Source: an uncultured bacterium
GTDB taxonomy: Bacteria; Actinomycetota; Coriobacteriia; Coriobacteriales; Coriobacteriaceae
Assembly: GCA_905215205.1 (NCBI GenBank)
Contig: CAJMPK010000020.1
Coordinates: 1-15,889, forward strand
DNA length: 15,889 nt
Direction: 5' to 3'
A program made the position numbers and the translations under genes. Under the pieces are notes generated by a model. The model was not told the origin of the DNA, ran no database searches, and saw only the letters and a program-made list of their open reading frames with translations. How positions within the stretch are numbered: position 1 is the first letter of the stretch; the number at the start of each line of letters is the position of its first letter. Of this stretch, positions 5,828 to 13,378 are shown piece after piece.

Positions 5828-8386
5828 ATGGAATTTTACGCAAGCTGCCCCGAGGGCTTTGAGTCCGCACTCGCCGATGAGCTTAAACGCCTCGGGCTTT
5901 CGCATGTTCGCCGGCTGAAGGGCCGCGCCACGTTTGAGGGCGAGCTCGAAGAAGGCTACCGCGCCTGTCTGTGGTCGCGCCTGGCGAGCCGCGTGTTCGT
6001 GGTACTCGGGCGCTTTGAGGCGCAGGATGCCGATGAACTGTACGATAGCGTTTACGACATCGCCTGGGAGAGCATCGTCCGCCCCGGCGCCACCATCGCC
6101 ATTACCGCCCGCGGCGTGACCGAGCAGCTGCGCAACACGCGCTTCTCGGCCCTGCGCGCCAAGGACGCATTGTGCGACCGCCTGGCCGAGACCACGGGCC
6201 GTCGCGCCGACGTCGATGCCGCCGACCCCGATGTTCACCTACTGCTTTCGTTGCGCCAGCGCCGCGCGAGCATAAGCCTAGACCTTTCGGGCGACCCGCT
6301 GTTCAAGCGCCTGCCGCCCGCGGCGACCCGTGCCGGCGAGGGCGCGCACGTGCTGCGCCCCGACTACGCCGCTCTGGTGCTGGCGCAGGTCGGCTGGACC
6401 GCACTGTGCGAGCGCGAGCTGACGGCCGATGATTACGAGAATGAAGCCCTGCCCACGCTGATCGATGCCTCGTGCGCCGGCGGCGGTCTGCTGCTGGAGG
6501 CCGTGAATATCCTGACCGACCGCGCCCCGGGTGCCGCGCGCAAGCACTGGAGTTTTGAGGGCTGGCAGCTGCATGATGCCGACCTATGGGAACAACTGCT
6601 TGCCGAGGCGCGCGAGCGCGAGGCGACGGCGCGCGAGCGCCAGGCGCGCATCGTGGCCGTAGACATCGACCCCGCCGCCCGCAAGACTGCCGAGCGTATG
6701 ATCAAGTGCGCCGGCTACAAGCGTTTCGTCGACTTCTGCGCTGCCAAACCAGCCACCGTGCTGGACCATGCAGGCGCTGTCGCCGGCGCCGCCGTAGTCG
6801 CAGACACCACCGAGACCCCGCTTTCGCTCATGCACGACGCCATGACGCTGGTCGGCGAGCTGCGCCGCGCGCCCGAACTCGCTTCGGCACCGGTCGCCAC
6901 GCTCGCCCGCGATGGCCTTATGGCCCGCGCGCTCCATGCCGAGCCTGCGCGCTCCATCGCCGTCATGCCCAATAACGAGGAGGCGGCTATTGAGGTCTGG
7001 CCCTCGCTCGACCACGCCGCCGCGGCATTCGAAGCTGCGACCAGCGCAGATGCCGAACAGCAGACCGCAGACGCTCAAGACGAAGCCGCCGACACTCCCA
7101 TGCCCGAACCTGCCGCCACGCTCGACCTGGGCGACGGCAAGCCGCTGCCCGTGCTCATCCCCGAATCCGAACAGTTCGCCAACCGCCTGCGCAAGAACGC
7201 ACGCCTGCGTCGCAAGTGGGCAAAGCGCGAGGGCGTGAGCTGCTACCGCGTCTACGATGCCGACCTGCCCGACTACTCCGCCGCCATTGACCTGTACGAG
7301 GGCTGCCCGCAGACGCCGGGCCGCTGGCTCGTCATCGCCGAATACGCCGCGCCCAAGACCATCGACCCCGCGCTAGCCCAGGCCCGCATGCTCGACATCT
7401 TGGCCATCGCACCGCGCATCCTAGATGTCCCGGCAGAGCATGTGCACGCCAAGGCCCGCATGCGTTCGCGCGGCGGTTCGCAGTACGGCAAGCAGGGCGC
7501 CGGCAAGGGCGCATCGGGCGAACGCGCCAACATCGCACGCCGTCGCCTGCCACTCATCGAAGAGGGCGGGCTCACCTTTGCCGTCAACTTTGACGACTAC
7601 CTGGATGTGGGTATCTTCCTGGACCACCGCGTCACCCGCAACCTGGTGCGCGAGCACGCCAAGCAGGCGCGGCGCTTCCTCAACCTGTTCGCCTACACCG
7701 GCACCGCCACCTGCTATGCGGCAGACGGCGGCGTCGAGGAAACTGTGACGGTCGACCTTTCCAACACCTATCTGGACTGGGCCGAGCGCAACATGCGACA
7801 GAACGGCTTTGTGGGGCCGCAGCATCACTTTGTGCGCGATGACGTGCTCGCTTGGATTCGCGACCAGCGCCAGACGCGCAACCGCTGGGACCTGATCTTT
7901 GTCGACCCGCCCACGTTTTCGAACTCGTCCAAGATGGGCCGTCGCACCTGGGATGTCCAGCGCGACCATGTTGAGCTTTTGGCCGGCGTATCGCGCCTGC
8001 TCGCACAGGGCGGACATGCCATCTTTAGCTGCAACCTGCGCGGCTTCCGCCCCGAGACGCGCAAGCTCGCGCGCGCGGGCGTCGTGCTGGAGGACATTAC
8101 GGCACAGACCATTCCCGAGGACTTCGCACGCAACCAGAAGGTGCACCATTGCTATATCGTGCGCCGCCTGCCCATCGAGGATGCCATGGCCGAAGTCGGC
8201 TTTAGCGCTGAGGAGATCGCCGAGCGAACCGAGGAGCTGCGCAACCCCGAAGCCCGCAAGCCTCGCGCAACGACGCCCGCGCACGCGCAGGCCAGCAACG
8301 GCAAGTCCAACTTTGCCGGCAAACCCTCCCCCGCCGGCAAGCCCAAAAAGAAGAAGTTCTACGCCAGCAAGCCCAAAGGCAAATAG
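5828..8386 (+). CDS. rlmL: RlmKL-type 23S rRNA (guanine) methyltransferase
   Basis: In E. coli the two-domain RlmKL makes m2G2445 (RlmL half) and m7G2069 (RlmK half) in 23S rRNA. This 852-residue protein has the same order: ferredoxin-like/THUMP region (about 1-155, starting MEFYASCPEGFESALADEL), RlmL-like methyltransferase (about 160-400), connector and RlmK methyltransferase (about 445-780). The RlmK half is intact: NRLRKN (452-457), RVYDADLPDY (474-483), SAM-binding NLFAYTGTAT (619-628) and DPPTFSNS (693-700). The RlmL half looks decayed: the SAM loop reads DASCAGGG (213-220) instead of DPMCGSGT, and the expected NPPYGER motif is missing (ADTTETPLS around 325-333). An Ala/Glu-rich linker covers about 395-435. 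A Lys/Pro/Ala-rich basic tail (about 806-852) extends beyond the usual end and may contact RNA. GAGAGG lies 6 nt before the ATG. Confidence 0.9.
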   Translation: MEFYASCPEGFESALADELKRLGLSHVRRLKGRATFEGELEEGYRACLWSRLASRVFVVLGRFEAQDADELYDSVYDIAWESIVRPGATIAITARGVTEQLRNTRFSALRAKDALCDRLAETTGRRADVDAADPDVHLLLSLRQRRASISLDLSGDPLFKRLPPAATRAGEGAHVLRPDYAALVLAQVGWTALCERELTADDYENEALPTLIDASCAGGGLLLEAVNILTDRAPGAARKHWSFEGWQLHDADLWEQLLAEAREREATARERQARIVAVDIDPAARKTAERMIKCAGYKRFVDFCAAKPATVLDHAGAVAGAAVVADTTETPLSLMHDAMTLVGELRRAPELASAPVATLARDGLMARALHAEPARSIAVMPNNEEAAIEVWPSLDHAAAAFEAATSADAEQQTADAQDEAADTPMPEPAATLDLGDGKPLPVLIPESEQFANRLRKNARLRRKWAKREGVSCYRVYDADLPDYSAAIDLYEGCPQTPGRWLVIAEYAAPKTIDPALAQARMLDILAIAPRILDVPAEHVHAKARMRSRGGSQYGKQGAGKGASGERANIARRRLPLIEEGGLTFAVNFDDYLDVGIFLDHRVTRNLVREHAKQARRFLNLFAYTGTATCYAADGGVEETVTVDLSNTYLDWAERNMRQNGFVGPQHHFVRDDVLAWIRDQRQTRNRWDLIFVDPPTFSNSSKMGRRTWDVQRDHVELLAGVSRLLAQGGHAIFSCNLRGFRPETRKLARAGVVLEDITAQTIPEDFARNQKVHHCYIVRRLPIEDAMAEVGFSAEEIAERTEELRNPEARKPRATTPAHAQASNGKSNFAGKPSPAGKPKKKKFYASKPKGK

Positions 8387-8391
8387 ACAAC

Positions 8392-8455
8392 GTTGCGGTG
8401 GAATAGTTCCTAAAAAGCCTGGTAAAGGCCCAAACAGGAACTATTTCACCGCAAC
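8392..8455. repeat. 20-bp inverted repeat with nested terminator-like hairpin
   Basis: Bases 8392-8411 and 8436-8455 pair over 20 bp with a single G-U step (core GCGGTG.AATAGTTCCT). Inside the 24-nt loop a small GCCT/AGGC hairpin (8417-8429) is followed, on the minus strand, by five Ts (8416-8412). The structure sits between the convergent stops of rlmL (6 nt away) and kdpE (26 nt away). It probably ends transcription for one or both, chiefly for the kup-kdpDE block. The inner stem is only 4 bp, so the terminator reading depends on the outer stem too. Confidence 0.6.
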
Positions 8456-8480
8456 TCATATTGGGATGGTGGTTGGCGAT

Positions 8481-9194
8481 CTACCCTTGGGTGACCAATC
8501 GGTAACCGATACCCACATGCGTCTGGATATAGCGCGGGTGCGCGGGGTCGGACTCGATCTTCTTGCGCAACGTGCCCATAAAGACGCGCAGGCTCGCCAG
8601 GTCGCTCTTAGTTGCCGTGCCCCAAATCTCGTGCAGGATAAACTGGTGCGTCAGCACCTTGTCGGCGTTATGCGCCAACAGGCACAGGAGCTTGTACTCG
8701 ATCGGCGTCAGATGCAGCTCCTCGCCATCCATCGCGGCGATGCCGGCATCAAAATCGATATGCAGCTCACCGGTATCGAACGAGCCCTCGGAGGCAACGC
8801 CGCCCGTTTGCGCATACGAAAGGCGCCTGAGCGTCGTGCGAATGCGCGCGAGCAGCTCCTCGACCGAAAACGGCTTGGTCAGGTAGTCGTCGGCGCCGGC
8901 ATCGAGCGCGCGAATCTTGTCCGCATCCTCGCTGCGCGCCGAAACCACAATAATCGGCATACCCGACCATGCGCGCACCGACTCCACCACCTTGACACCA
9001 TCCATATCGGGCAGGCCCAGATCGAGCAGCACAATACTCGGTGCCTGCGATGAGGCGGCGGCGATGGCGGCATGGGCGGTCTCCACGGCCATATGGCGCA
9101 AGCCGTGCGCCTCGAGCGCAGCAACGATAAGGTTGCGAACAGCTGGGTCGTCCTCAACGACCAAGATGAGCGGTTTTACGGCAGAGTTCGACAC
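8481..9194 (-). CDS. kdpE: KdpE-type OmpR-family response regulator
   Basis: Predicted DNA-binding regulator activated by phosphorylation from the adjacent sensor kinase, in the potassium-responsive KdpDE family. The 237-residue protein has a receiver domain (about 8-122) with acidic pocket E14/D15, phosphoacceptor D58 (LLDLGLPDMDG), S85 (VVSAR) and K107 (YLTKPF). A winged-helix DNA-binding domain follows (about 138-235; LTPIEYKLL, VGIGYRL). The LTPIEYKLL and LDLGLPDMDG patterns and the KdpD-like partner support KdpE over other OmpR-type regulators. The start is GTG at 9194, because it follows the kdpD stop by 4 nt and has AAGGAG 7 nt upstream inside the kdpD end. No ATG is available near the domain start. 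Likely targets are its own operon and kup; kdpFABC is not in the window. Confidence 0.88.
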   Translation of the reverse strand: MSNSAVKPLILVVEDDPAVRNLIVAALEAHGLRHMAVETAHAAIAAASSQAPSIVLLDLGLPDMDGVKVVESVRAWSGMPIIVVSARSEDADKIRALDAGADDYLTKPFSVEELLARIRTTLRRLSYAQTGGVASEGSFDTGELHIDFDAGIAAMDGEELHLTPIEYKLLCLLAHNADKVLTHQFILHEIWGTATKSDLASLRVFMGTLRKKIESDPAHPRYIQTHVGIGYRLVTQG

Positions 9195-9198
9195 GGCG

Positions 9199-10824
9199 CT
9201 ACTCCTTATCAAACGAAACGTCGGCGGCGGGAAGTTCAATCGTAAAGACCGAACCGTGCGGGTCCGCCGCGGCAACCTCTATGCTACCGCCATGCGCCAA
9301 CGCAATGGAACGGCAGAGCGAAAGACCCAAGCCCACGCTGCGGTGGCTGTCGGCCAGACCATGGTTGGCGGTATAGAACGACTCAAAAATTCGCTCGCGG
9401 TCCTCGGGTGCGATGCCCGGACCATCATCGGCCACCGAGCACGCCACGCGTCCATCGTCGACGCCAATCGAAATCATGATATGCGAGCCTGCGGGCGTAT
9501 AGGTGATGGCGTTGTTCACCAGATTGACCACCAGCTGCACCATCAGGCGCGCATCGACGTTGACGAGCGCCGGCTCATCGCACGCCACCACCTTAAGGTC
9601 GTGCTCGCGCACGGCAGGGTTCACGTGGCGCAGCGCCTCCTCGACGATATCGTCCATGAGCTCGAGCGTGGTCGACAGTCGCATACCGCCGCCCTCGAGC
9701 TTGGTGATGGCGAGCAGGTTCTCGACGGTGACGTTGAGCCATTGCGCATCCGAGCGAATGGACAGGAGCAGGCCGCGGCGCGTCTGGGCGTCGAGCACGG
9801 CGGTGCCGGTCGAGCCCTGGTCGAGCAGCACATCGGCATTGCCCGAAATACTGGTGAGCGGCGTGCGCAGGTCGTGCGAGATGGAGCGCAGCAGGTTGGC
9901 GCGCAGCTGCTCATTTTTGGCAAGCACCGCCGCCTCCTCGCGGGCCTCCATGGCGCGGGCGCGATCGAGTGCCAGCTCGCCTTCGCTCACGATGGCATCG
10001 GCAAGTGTCCGCTCCTCGTGCGTCAGCACGTCGGGCTCGGCAACGATAGCCAGCACGCCCACCACCGAGGCAGGGTCGCCCGAGCGCACGAAGCCGTCAC
10101 CCGTGCGAACCGTCAGGTAGATGCCATAAAACGCCGAGCCGCCATAAGTGGCGTCGAGCGGCATTCCCACATAGGCGGACGCCGAGAGACGCGGCGGCAT
10201 CTGCGGCGCCAGCTCGTGCACCGGCGCGGCATCGCCCACGGCCGTGTATGTCGCACGCGGCAGCAGGTCATCATCGTCGGCATCGGCGCTGTACCATACG
10301 ACCGGACAGCCCGAAAGACGCGCCAGCTGCGTTGCCATGGCATGGACAATCTGCTGCTGATCGGCGCACCGCTGCAGCATGCGGTTGGTCTCGAGCACCA
10401 TATGCGTGCGACGGTCGCTGGCGGCAGCCTGTGCCAAGGCGCGGCGCAGGGCCAACGCAATCGAGCTCGACACAAGCGAGACCACAAACATGATGAAGAA
10501 CATGCCGGGATAGGCGCGGTCGATAAACGACAGCGAGTAGCGCGGATCGACAAACAAGAAGTTGTAGAGCGCCGCGGCGGCAGCCGCACTCAACAGGCAA
10601 TACAGGCGGCTCCAGGTGAAAAAGGCACACAGCTGCACGGCAAGCACATAGACGATCATGATGCTCGGCGCGAGACCCGGATGGTCGAGCAGCGCGCCCA
10701 CAATCGTCGCCGCGACCAGCAGCCCCGCCGATACGCAGGCGTCATACAGAGGAGTGCGGCGCGTCAGCGTTGTGCGCCGCCACCAAAAGCTATCGGCAAT
10801 ATCGCCGTCCGTACGGACGTCCAT
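9199..10824 (-). CDS. kdpD: Short KdpD-type sensor histidine kinase
   Basis: Predicted membrane kinase that phosphorylates KdpE. The 541-residue protein matches the C-terminal half of KdpD. Four membrane segments of the DUF4118 type lie at about 30-46, 52-70, 73-92 and 107-126. A GAF-like region (about 145-290) follows, then HisKA with SHDLRTPL (phosphoacceptor H317) and a HATPase domain with N-box VNLVNNA (433-439), DDGPG (466-470) and GLGLSL (498-503). Classical KdpD is near 890 residues and starts with a Walker-motif KdpD domain and a USP-like domain that help sense potassium. Both are absent here, and the upstream DNA holds a hairpin and another gene, not the missing part. The protein is therefore naturally short, as in some Gram-positive relatives, or an ancient truncation. 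The ATG at 10824 has a GAGAGGGG-type ribosome site. The pair adjoins the potassium transporter Kup. Confidence 0.87.
   Translation of the reverse strand: MDVRTDGDIADSFWWRRTTLTRRTPLYDACVSAGLLVAATIVGALLDHPGLAPSIMIVYVLAVQLCAFFTWSRLYCLLSAAAAAALYNFLFVDPRYSLSFIDRAYPGMFFIMFVVSLVSSSIALALRRALAQAAASDRRTHMVLETNRMLQRCADQQQIVHAMATQLARLSGCPVVWYSADADDDDLLPRATYTAVGDAAPVHELAPQMPPRLSASAYVGMPLDATYGGSAFYGIYLTVRTGDGFVRSGDPASVVGVLAIVAEPDVLTHEERTLADAIVSEGELALDRARAMEAREEAAVLAKNEQLRANLLRSISHDLRTPLTSISGNADVLLDQGSTGTAVLDAQTRRGLLLSIRSDAQWLNVTVENLLAITKLEGGGMRLSTTLELMDDIVEEALRHVNPAVREHDLKVVACDEPALVNVDARLMVQLVVNLVNNAITYTPAGSHIMISIGVDDGRVACSVADDGPGIAPEDRERIFESFYTANHGLADSHRSVGLGLSLCRSIALAHGGSIEVAAADPHGSVFTIELPAADVSFDKE
9202..9207 (-). 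promoter_or_regulatory. kdpE ribosome binding site inside the kdpD 3' end
   Basis: AAGGAG encodes the last Lys-Glu of kdpD, is followed directly by its TAG stop, and lies 7 nt before the GTG start of kdpE. This fixes the kdpE start and suggests translational coupling of kinase and regulator. Confidence 0.8.
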
Positions 10825-10850
10825 CAGCGCCCCGCCCCTCTCTCATAAAC

Positions 10851-10891
10851 AAAAACCACCACAAAGGGGACAGGCACCTTTGTGGTGGTTT
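10851..10891 (-). terminator. Terminator/attenuator-like hairpin before kdpD
   Basis: A perfect 15-bp stem (10853-10867 with 10877-10891; core AACCACCACAAAGG) with a 9-nt loop ends, on the minus strand, in a TTTTT run (10855-10851). It lies between the small membrane-protein gene and kdpD, only 28 nt before the kdpD ATG. That leaves too little room for a separate promoter after it. It may therefore attenuate kdpDE transcription rather than simply end the upstream unit. A third half-copy (CCTTGTGGTGGTT) sits at 10894-10906. Confidence 0.65.
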
Positions 10892-10937
10892 CCCTTGTGG
10901 TGGTTCCAAGTGTAAAGCCTTCTACGACCGGCAGTCG

Positions 10938-11132
10938 CTAGACAAACAGCACGTGCGCGAGCAGGGCACACACGCACACCGCTCCAAATACCAGTGCCAC
11001 GATCGAAATTACGCGATCGGCCATGTCCATGTTGGCACGGTTCGTCAAAAACCGATCTTCGGCGGCGTCGGCGCGTGCCTCACGCACCATCTCGGCAACC
11101 ACCTCGTGGCCATCAAGCGTCTTTGCATCCAT
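10938..11132 (-). CDS. Small single-pass membrane protein, unknown function
   Basis: I do not recognise the family. The 64-residue product has a charged N-terminal part (about 1-40, rich in Glu, Asp and Arg) and one C-terminal membrane segment (VISIVALVFGAVCVCALLAHVLFV, about 41-64) that runs to the last residue, a tail-anchored arrangement. The ATG at 11132 has GGGGAGG 5 nt upstream. An in-frame ATG at 11162 (10 more residues, MDKVETGEAN) has a weaker GGAG 10 nt upstream and is a real alternative. It follows the kup stop by about 30-60 nt and precedes kdpD, so it is probably cotranscribed with kup. An accessory role for the transporter or sensor is speculation from position alone. Confidence 0.6.
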   Translation of the reverse strand: MDAKTLDGHEVVAEMVREARADAAEDRFLTNRANMDMADRVISIVALVFGAVCVCALLAHVLFV

Positions 11133-11193
11133 GTTTGCCTCCCCGGTCTCAACCTTGTCCATCGAAAACCAACTCCATGCAACCTGTCGGCGC

Positions 11194-13221
11194 CTACGGG
11201 CGCTCGTTGGGGGCCAGGCGATGCATCTTGTTCACGGCCTTGAACTTGGTGAACAGCGGCACGTACTCAAAGCTCACGTTGGAGTTCTCCAGGCCATACC
11301 AGCGTGCAGGCGTGCCGGCGGCGCGGCGGATGATGTACTTGAGCGTGATGGCCGTACGCTCGCTCGGCTCCACATCGCTTTCGGGCGCCAGAAGCTTACG
11401 AATCAGGATGAACTTGAACGTGCCGATGTTACCCGGATCCTTGTAGACCGAGTAGTCATGCGTCTGCGGCGGCAGCTCGCCGGTGGCAGCCAGGTCCTGA
11501 ACAACCTGACGCAGGTAGGCATTAACGCGCTGGTTGATCTTGTAGCCCAGGTACAGATGCACGCGGAACACGTAGTCGGTGCCGAACGTCTCGACCGAAT
11601 AGGCAAAGGTGTGCGGTTCGTCCATGGTCTCGACATTCACAAACCACCAGGCGCGGGCGCGCTTGGGATGCTTGTCCAAAATCGAATAGACGATATCGCG
11701 GTCGATGTAGTCGGTATGGGTGTCCTTGGTCAGGTACACGATGTTGTCACTCATACGCTCGTAACGGTCGTCGTCGCGCAGGCGCTTGAGCTGCGGCAGG
11801 TAGCTGCGCAGCGGCAGCAGCGTAAACTGGCGCTGCTCGACCGCCGTGCCGTTGTACCAGCACACCATAATGCCCATGATGAGCATGGCCATCAGAATGG
11901 TGAAATAGCCACCGTGGAAGAACTTGGTAAGCGAGCTCACAAAGAAGAAGCCCTCGAGCATGAGGAAGAACGCAACGAAGACATACGGGGCGACCTTAAG
12001 GCCGCGATCAACATGCAAGTAGAAGAAGAGCAGCAGCGTCGTGCACATCATGGTCAGGGTAATCGCCAAGCCGTAGGCGGCCTCCATGTGCGCCGAGCTC
12101 TGGAACAGCAGCACCACGATGACGCAGCCCACAAGCATGACGTTGTTGACCATGGGAATATAGAGCTGGCCCTTGGTCTCGGCAGGATAGAAGACCTGCA
12201 TGTGCGGCATGAGGTCCAGGCGACTGGCCTCGGACACCAACGAGAATGCGCCGGTGATGAGCGCCTGCGAGGCAATGATGGCCGCGACGGTGGAAAGGCC
12301 GACGGCAAAGGGACGCAGGCCCGGGGTGAGCATCTGGTAGAAGGGGTTGAGGTCGGCAATGCCCATGAGCTCGGGGTTGGCAGCGTTGTTCATAAGCCAA
12401 GCGCCCTGGCCCATATAGGAAAGCAGCAGGCAGCACTTAACGAACGGCCAGGTGGCATAAATGTTGCCGCGGCCAACGTGGCCCATGTCGGAGTAGAGCG
12501 CCTCGGCACCGGTGGTGGCGAGGAAGCAGCTGCCCAGAATCATGATGCCCGCATGGTTGTTGGGGCTCAGCAGAAAGCCGATGCCGCGCAGCGGGTTGAG
12601 GCACAGCAGCACCGTGGGATGCTGGAAGACAAAGAACAGGCCCGTACCACCCAGGAACAAAAACCACAGCGTCATGATGGGGCCAAAGGCGCGGCCGATC
12701 TTGGCCGTGCCGATGCGCTGCACCAAGAAGAGCACGATAATGATGGCAAGCGTGATGGCGACAACGCGGGCCTGATCGTCACCGAGCACGGCGTGGACCG
12801 CCGGAATGGTGCGCAGACCCTCGATAGCCGTAGTCACGGTAACGGCAGGCGTGAGGATACCATCGGCGAGCAGTGCCGCGCCGCCCAGCATGGCGGGGAT
12901 GATGAGCCATTTGCCGCAGCGCTTAACCAAGCTGTACAGAGCAAAGATGCCACCCTCGCCGTGGTTGTCGGCGCGCAGCGAGATGAGCACGTACTTGACG
13001 GTCGTCAGTAGCGTGACCGTCCACACGACAAGGGAGAGCGCGCCGAGCACGAACTCCTCCGTGACGCTTCCGATGCCGCCGTTGCCGGCAACGAGCGCCT
13101 TGGTTACATACATGGGGCTGGTGCCGATATCGCCGTACACCACGCCCAGCGTGACGAGCATCGCCGAGATGCTCACAGGAATCGCAGCGTGCGAGGCTGC
13201 CTCCTTGGCCTTTTGTTCCAT
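11194..13221 (-). CDS. kup: Kup/Trk-type low-affinity potassium transporter
   Basis: Predicted H+/K+ symporter of the KUP/HAK family in the cytoplasmic membrane. The 675-residue protein has the family signature GVVYGDIGTSPMY (26-38), then GEGGIFALYSLV (88-99), ADGILTPAVTVTTAIEGL (119-136) and ATTGAEALYSDMGHVG (235-250). About twelve membrane segments end near residue 457. A soluble C-terminal domain covers 458-675, as usual for the family. The ATG at 13221 was chosen because GGGAGG lies 10 nt upstream and MEQKAKEAA is a normal start; an earlier in-frame codon at 13239 is TTG. Followed on the same strand by a small membrane protein and the KdpD/KdpE pair, it appears to lead a potassium-homeostasis unit. 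I see no c-di-AMP riboswitch in the short leader. Confidence 0.95.
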   Translation of the reverse strand: MEQKAKEAASHAAIPVSISAMLVTLGVVYGDIGTSPMYVTKALVAGNGGIGSVTEEFVLGALSLVVWTVTLLTTVKYVLISLRADNHGEGGIFALYSLVKRCGKWLIIPAMLGGAALLADGILTPAVTVTTAIEGLRTIPAVHAVLGDDQARVVAITLAIIIVLFLVQRIGTAKIGRAFGPIMTLWFLFLGGTGLFFVFQHPTVLLCLNPLRGIGFLLSPNNHAGIMILGSCFLATTGAEALYSDMGHVGRGNIYATWPFVKCCLLLSYMGQGAWLMNNAANPELMGIADLNPFYQMLTPGLRPFAVGLSTVAAIIASQALITGAFSLVSEASRLDLMPHMQVFYPAETKGQLYIPMVNNVMLVGCVIVVLLFQSSAHMEAAYGLAITLTMMCTTLLLFFYLHVDRGLKVAPYVFVAFFLMLEGFFFVSSLTKFFHGGYFTILMAMLIMGIMVCWYNGTAVEQRQFTLLPLRSYLPQLKRLRDDDRYERMSDNIVYLTKDTHTDYIDRDIVYSILDKHPKRARAWWFVNVETMDEPHTFAYSVETFGTDYVFRVHLYLGYKINQRVNAYLRQVVQDLAATGELPPQTHDYSVYKDPGNIGTFKFILIRKLLAPESDVEPSERTAITLKYIIRRAAGTPARWYGLENSNVSFEYVPLFTKFKAVNKMHRLAPNERP

Positions 13222-13256
13222 AAGCCGGTTTCCTCCCAACTTTAACGTTCGAGGGG

Positions 13257-13262
13257 ATTATA
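13257..13262 (-). promoter_or_regulatory. -10 element of kup promoter
   Basis: A perfect TATAAT on the minus strand lies 35 nt before the kup ATG, giving a predicted leader of about 25-30 nt that includes GGGAGG. The -35 region is weak (CATTAA at 17-bp spacing). Confidence 0.5.
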
Positions 13263-13343
13263 GGTAATCGGCCCATGTTTTAATGCACTGTTTTCCCAGC
13301 TAGATAAAGATTTATACAGTCTTTAGACTACCGCGGCGATATG

Positions 13344-13378
13344 GAATGTGACAAAGGGACTGTCCCCTTGTCACATTC
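13344..13378. repeat. Hairpin repeat after the nitroreductase gene
   Basis: GAATGTGACAA pairs with TTGTCACATTC over 11 bp. After one A-C mismatch the stem continues as GGG/CCC around a 5-nt ACTGT loop. It begins one base after the nitroreductase stop on the minus strand. No T run follows, so it is not a classic terminator. The AAAGGGACTGTCCCC tip resembles the AAAGGGGACAGGCACC tip of the hairpin before kdpD, suggesting one repeat family with different stems, of the REP type. Confidence 0.65.

Noticed and set aside
9199..10824. kdpD as a pseudogene fragment
   Set aside because: It has its own start codon and ribosome site, an intact kinase core, no frameshift, and tight coupling to kdpE, so it reads as a functional short form.
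8917..10848. Long plus-strand open frame (643 codons) opposite kdpD/kdpE
   Set aside because: It is antisense to two well-supported genes, its product is Arg/His/Gln-rich with no recognisable domain, and it lacks a ribosome site. Long antisense frames are expected in GC-rich genes.
11023..13011. Long plus-strand open frame (662 codons) opposite kup
   Set aside because: It is a mirror of the kup codon pattern, with His/Gln/Arg-rich low-complexity sequence and no domain, signal or start site.
13222..13343. c-di-AMP riboswitch (ydaO type) upstream of kup
   Set aside because: Such switches often precede kup, but the TATAAT at 13257-13262 leaves a leader of only about 30 nt, and I see none of the conserved riboswitch core upstream.
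10853..13378. CRISPR-like repeats
   Set aside because: The similar hairpins are far apart, palindromic and only two in number, with no regular spacers or cas genes.
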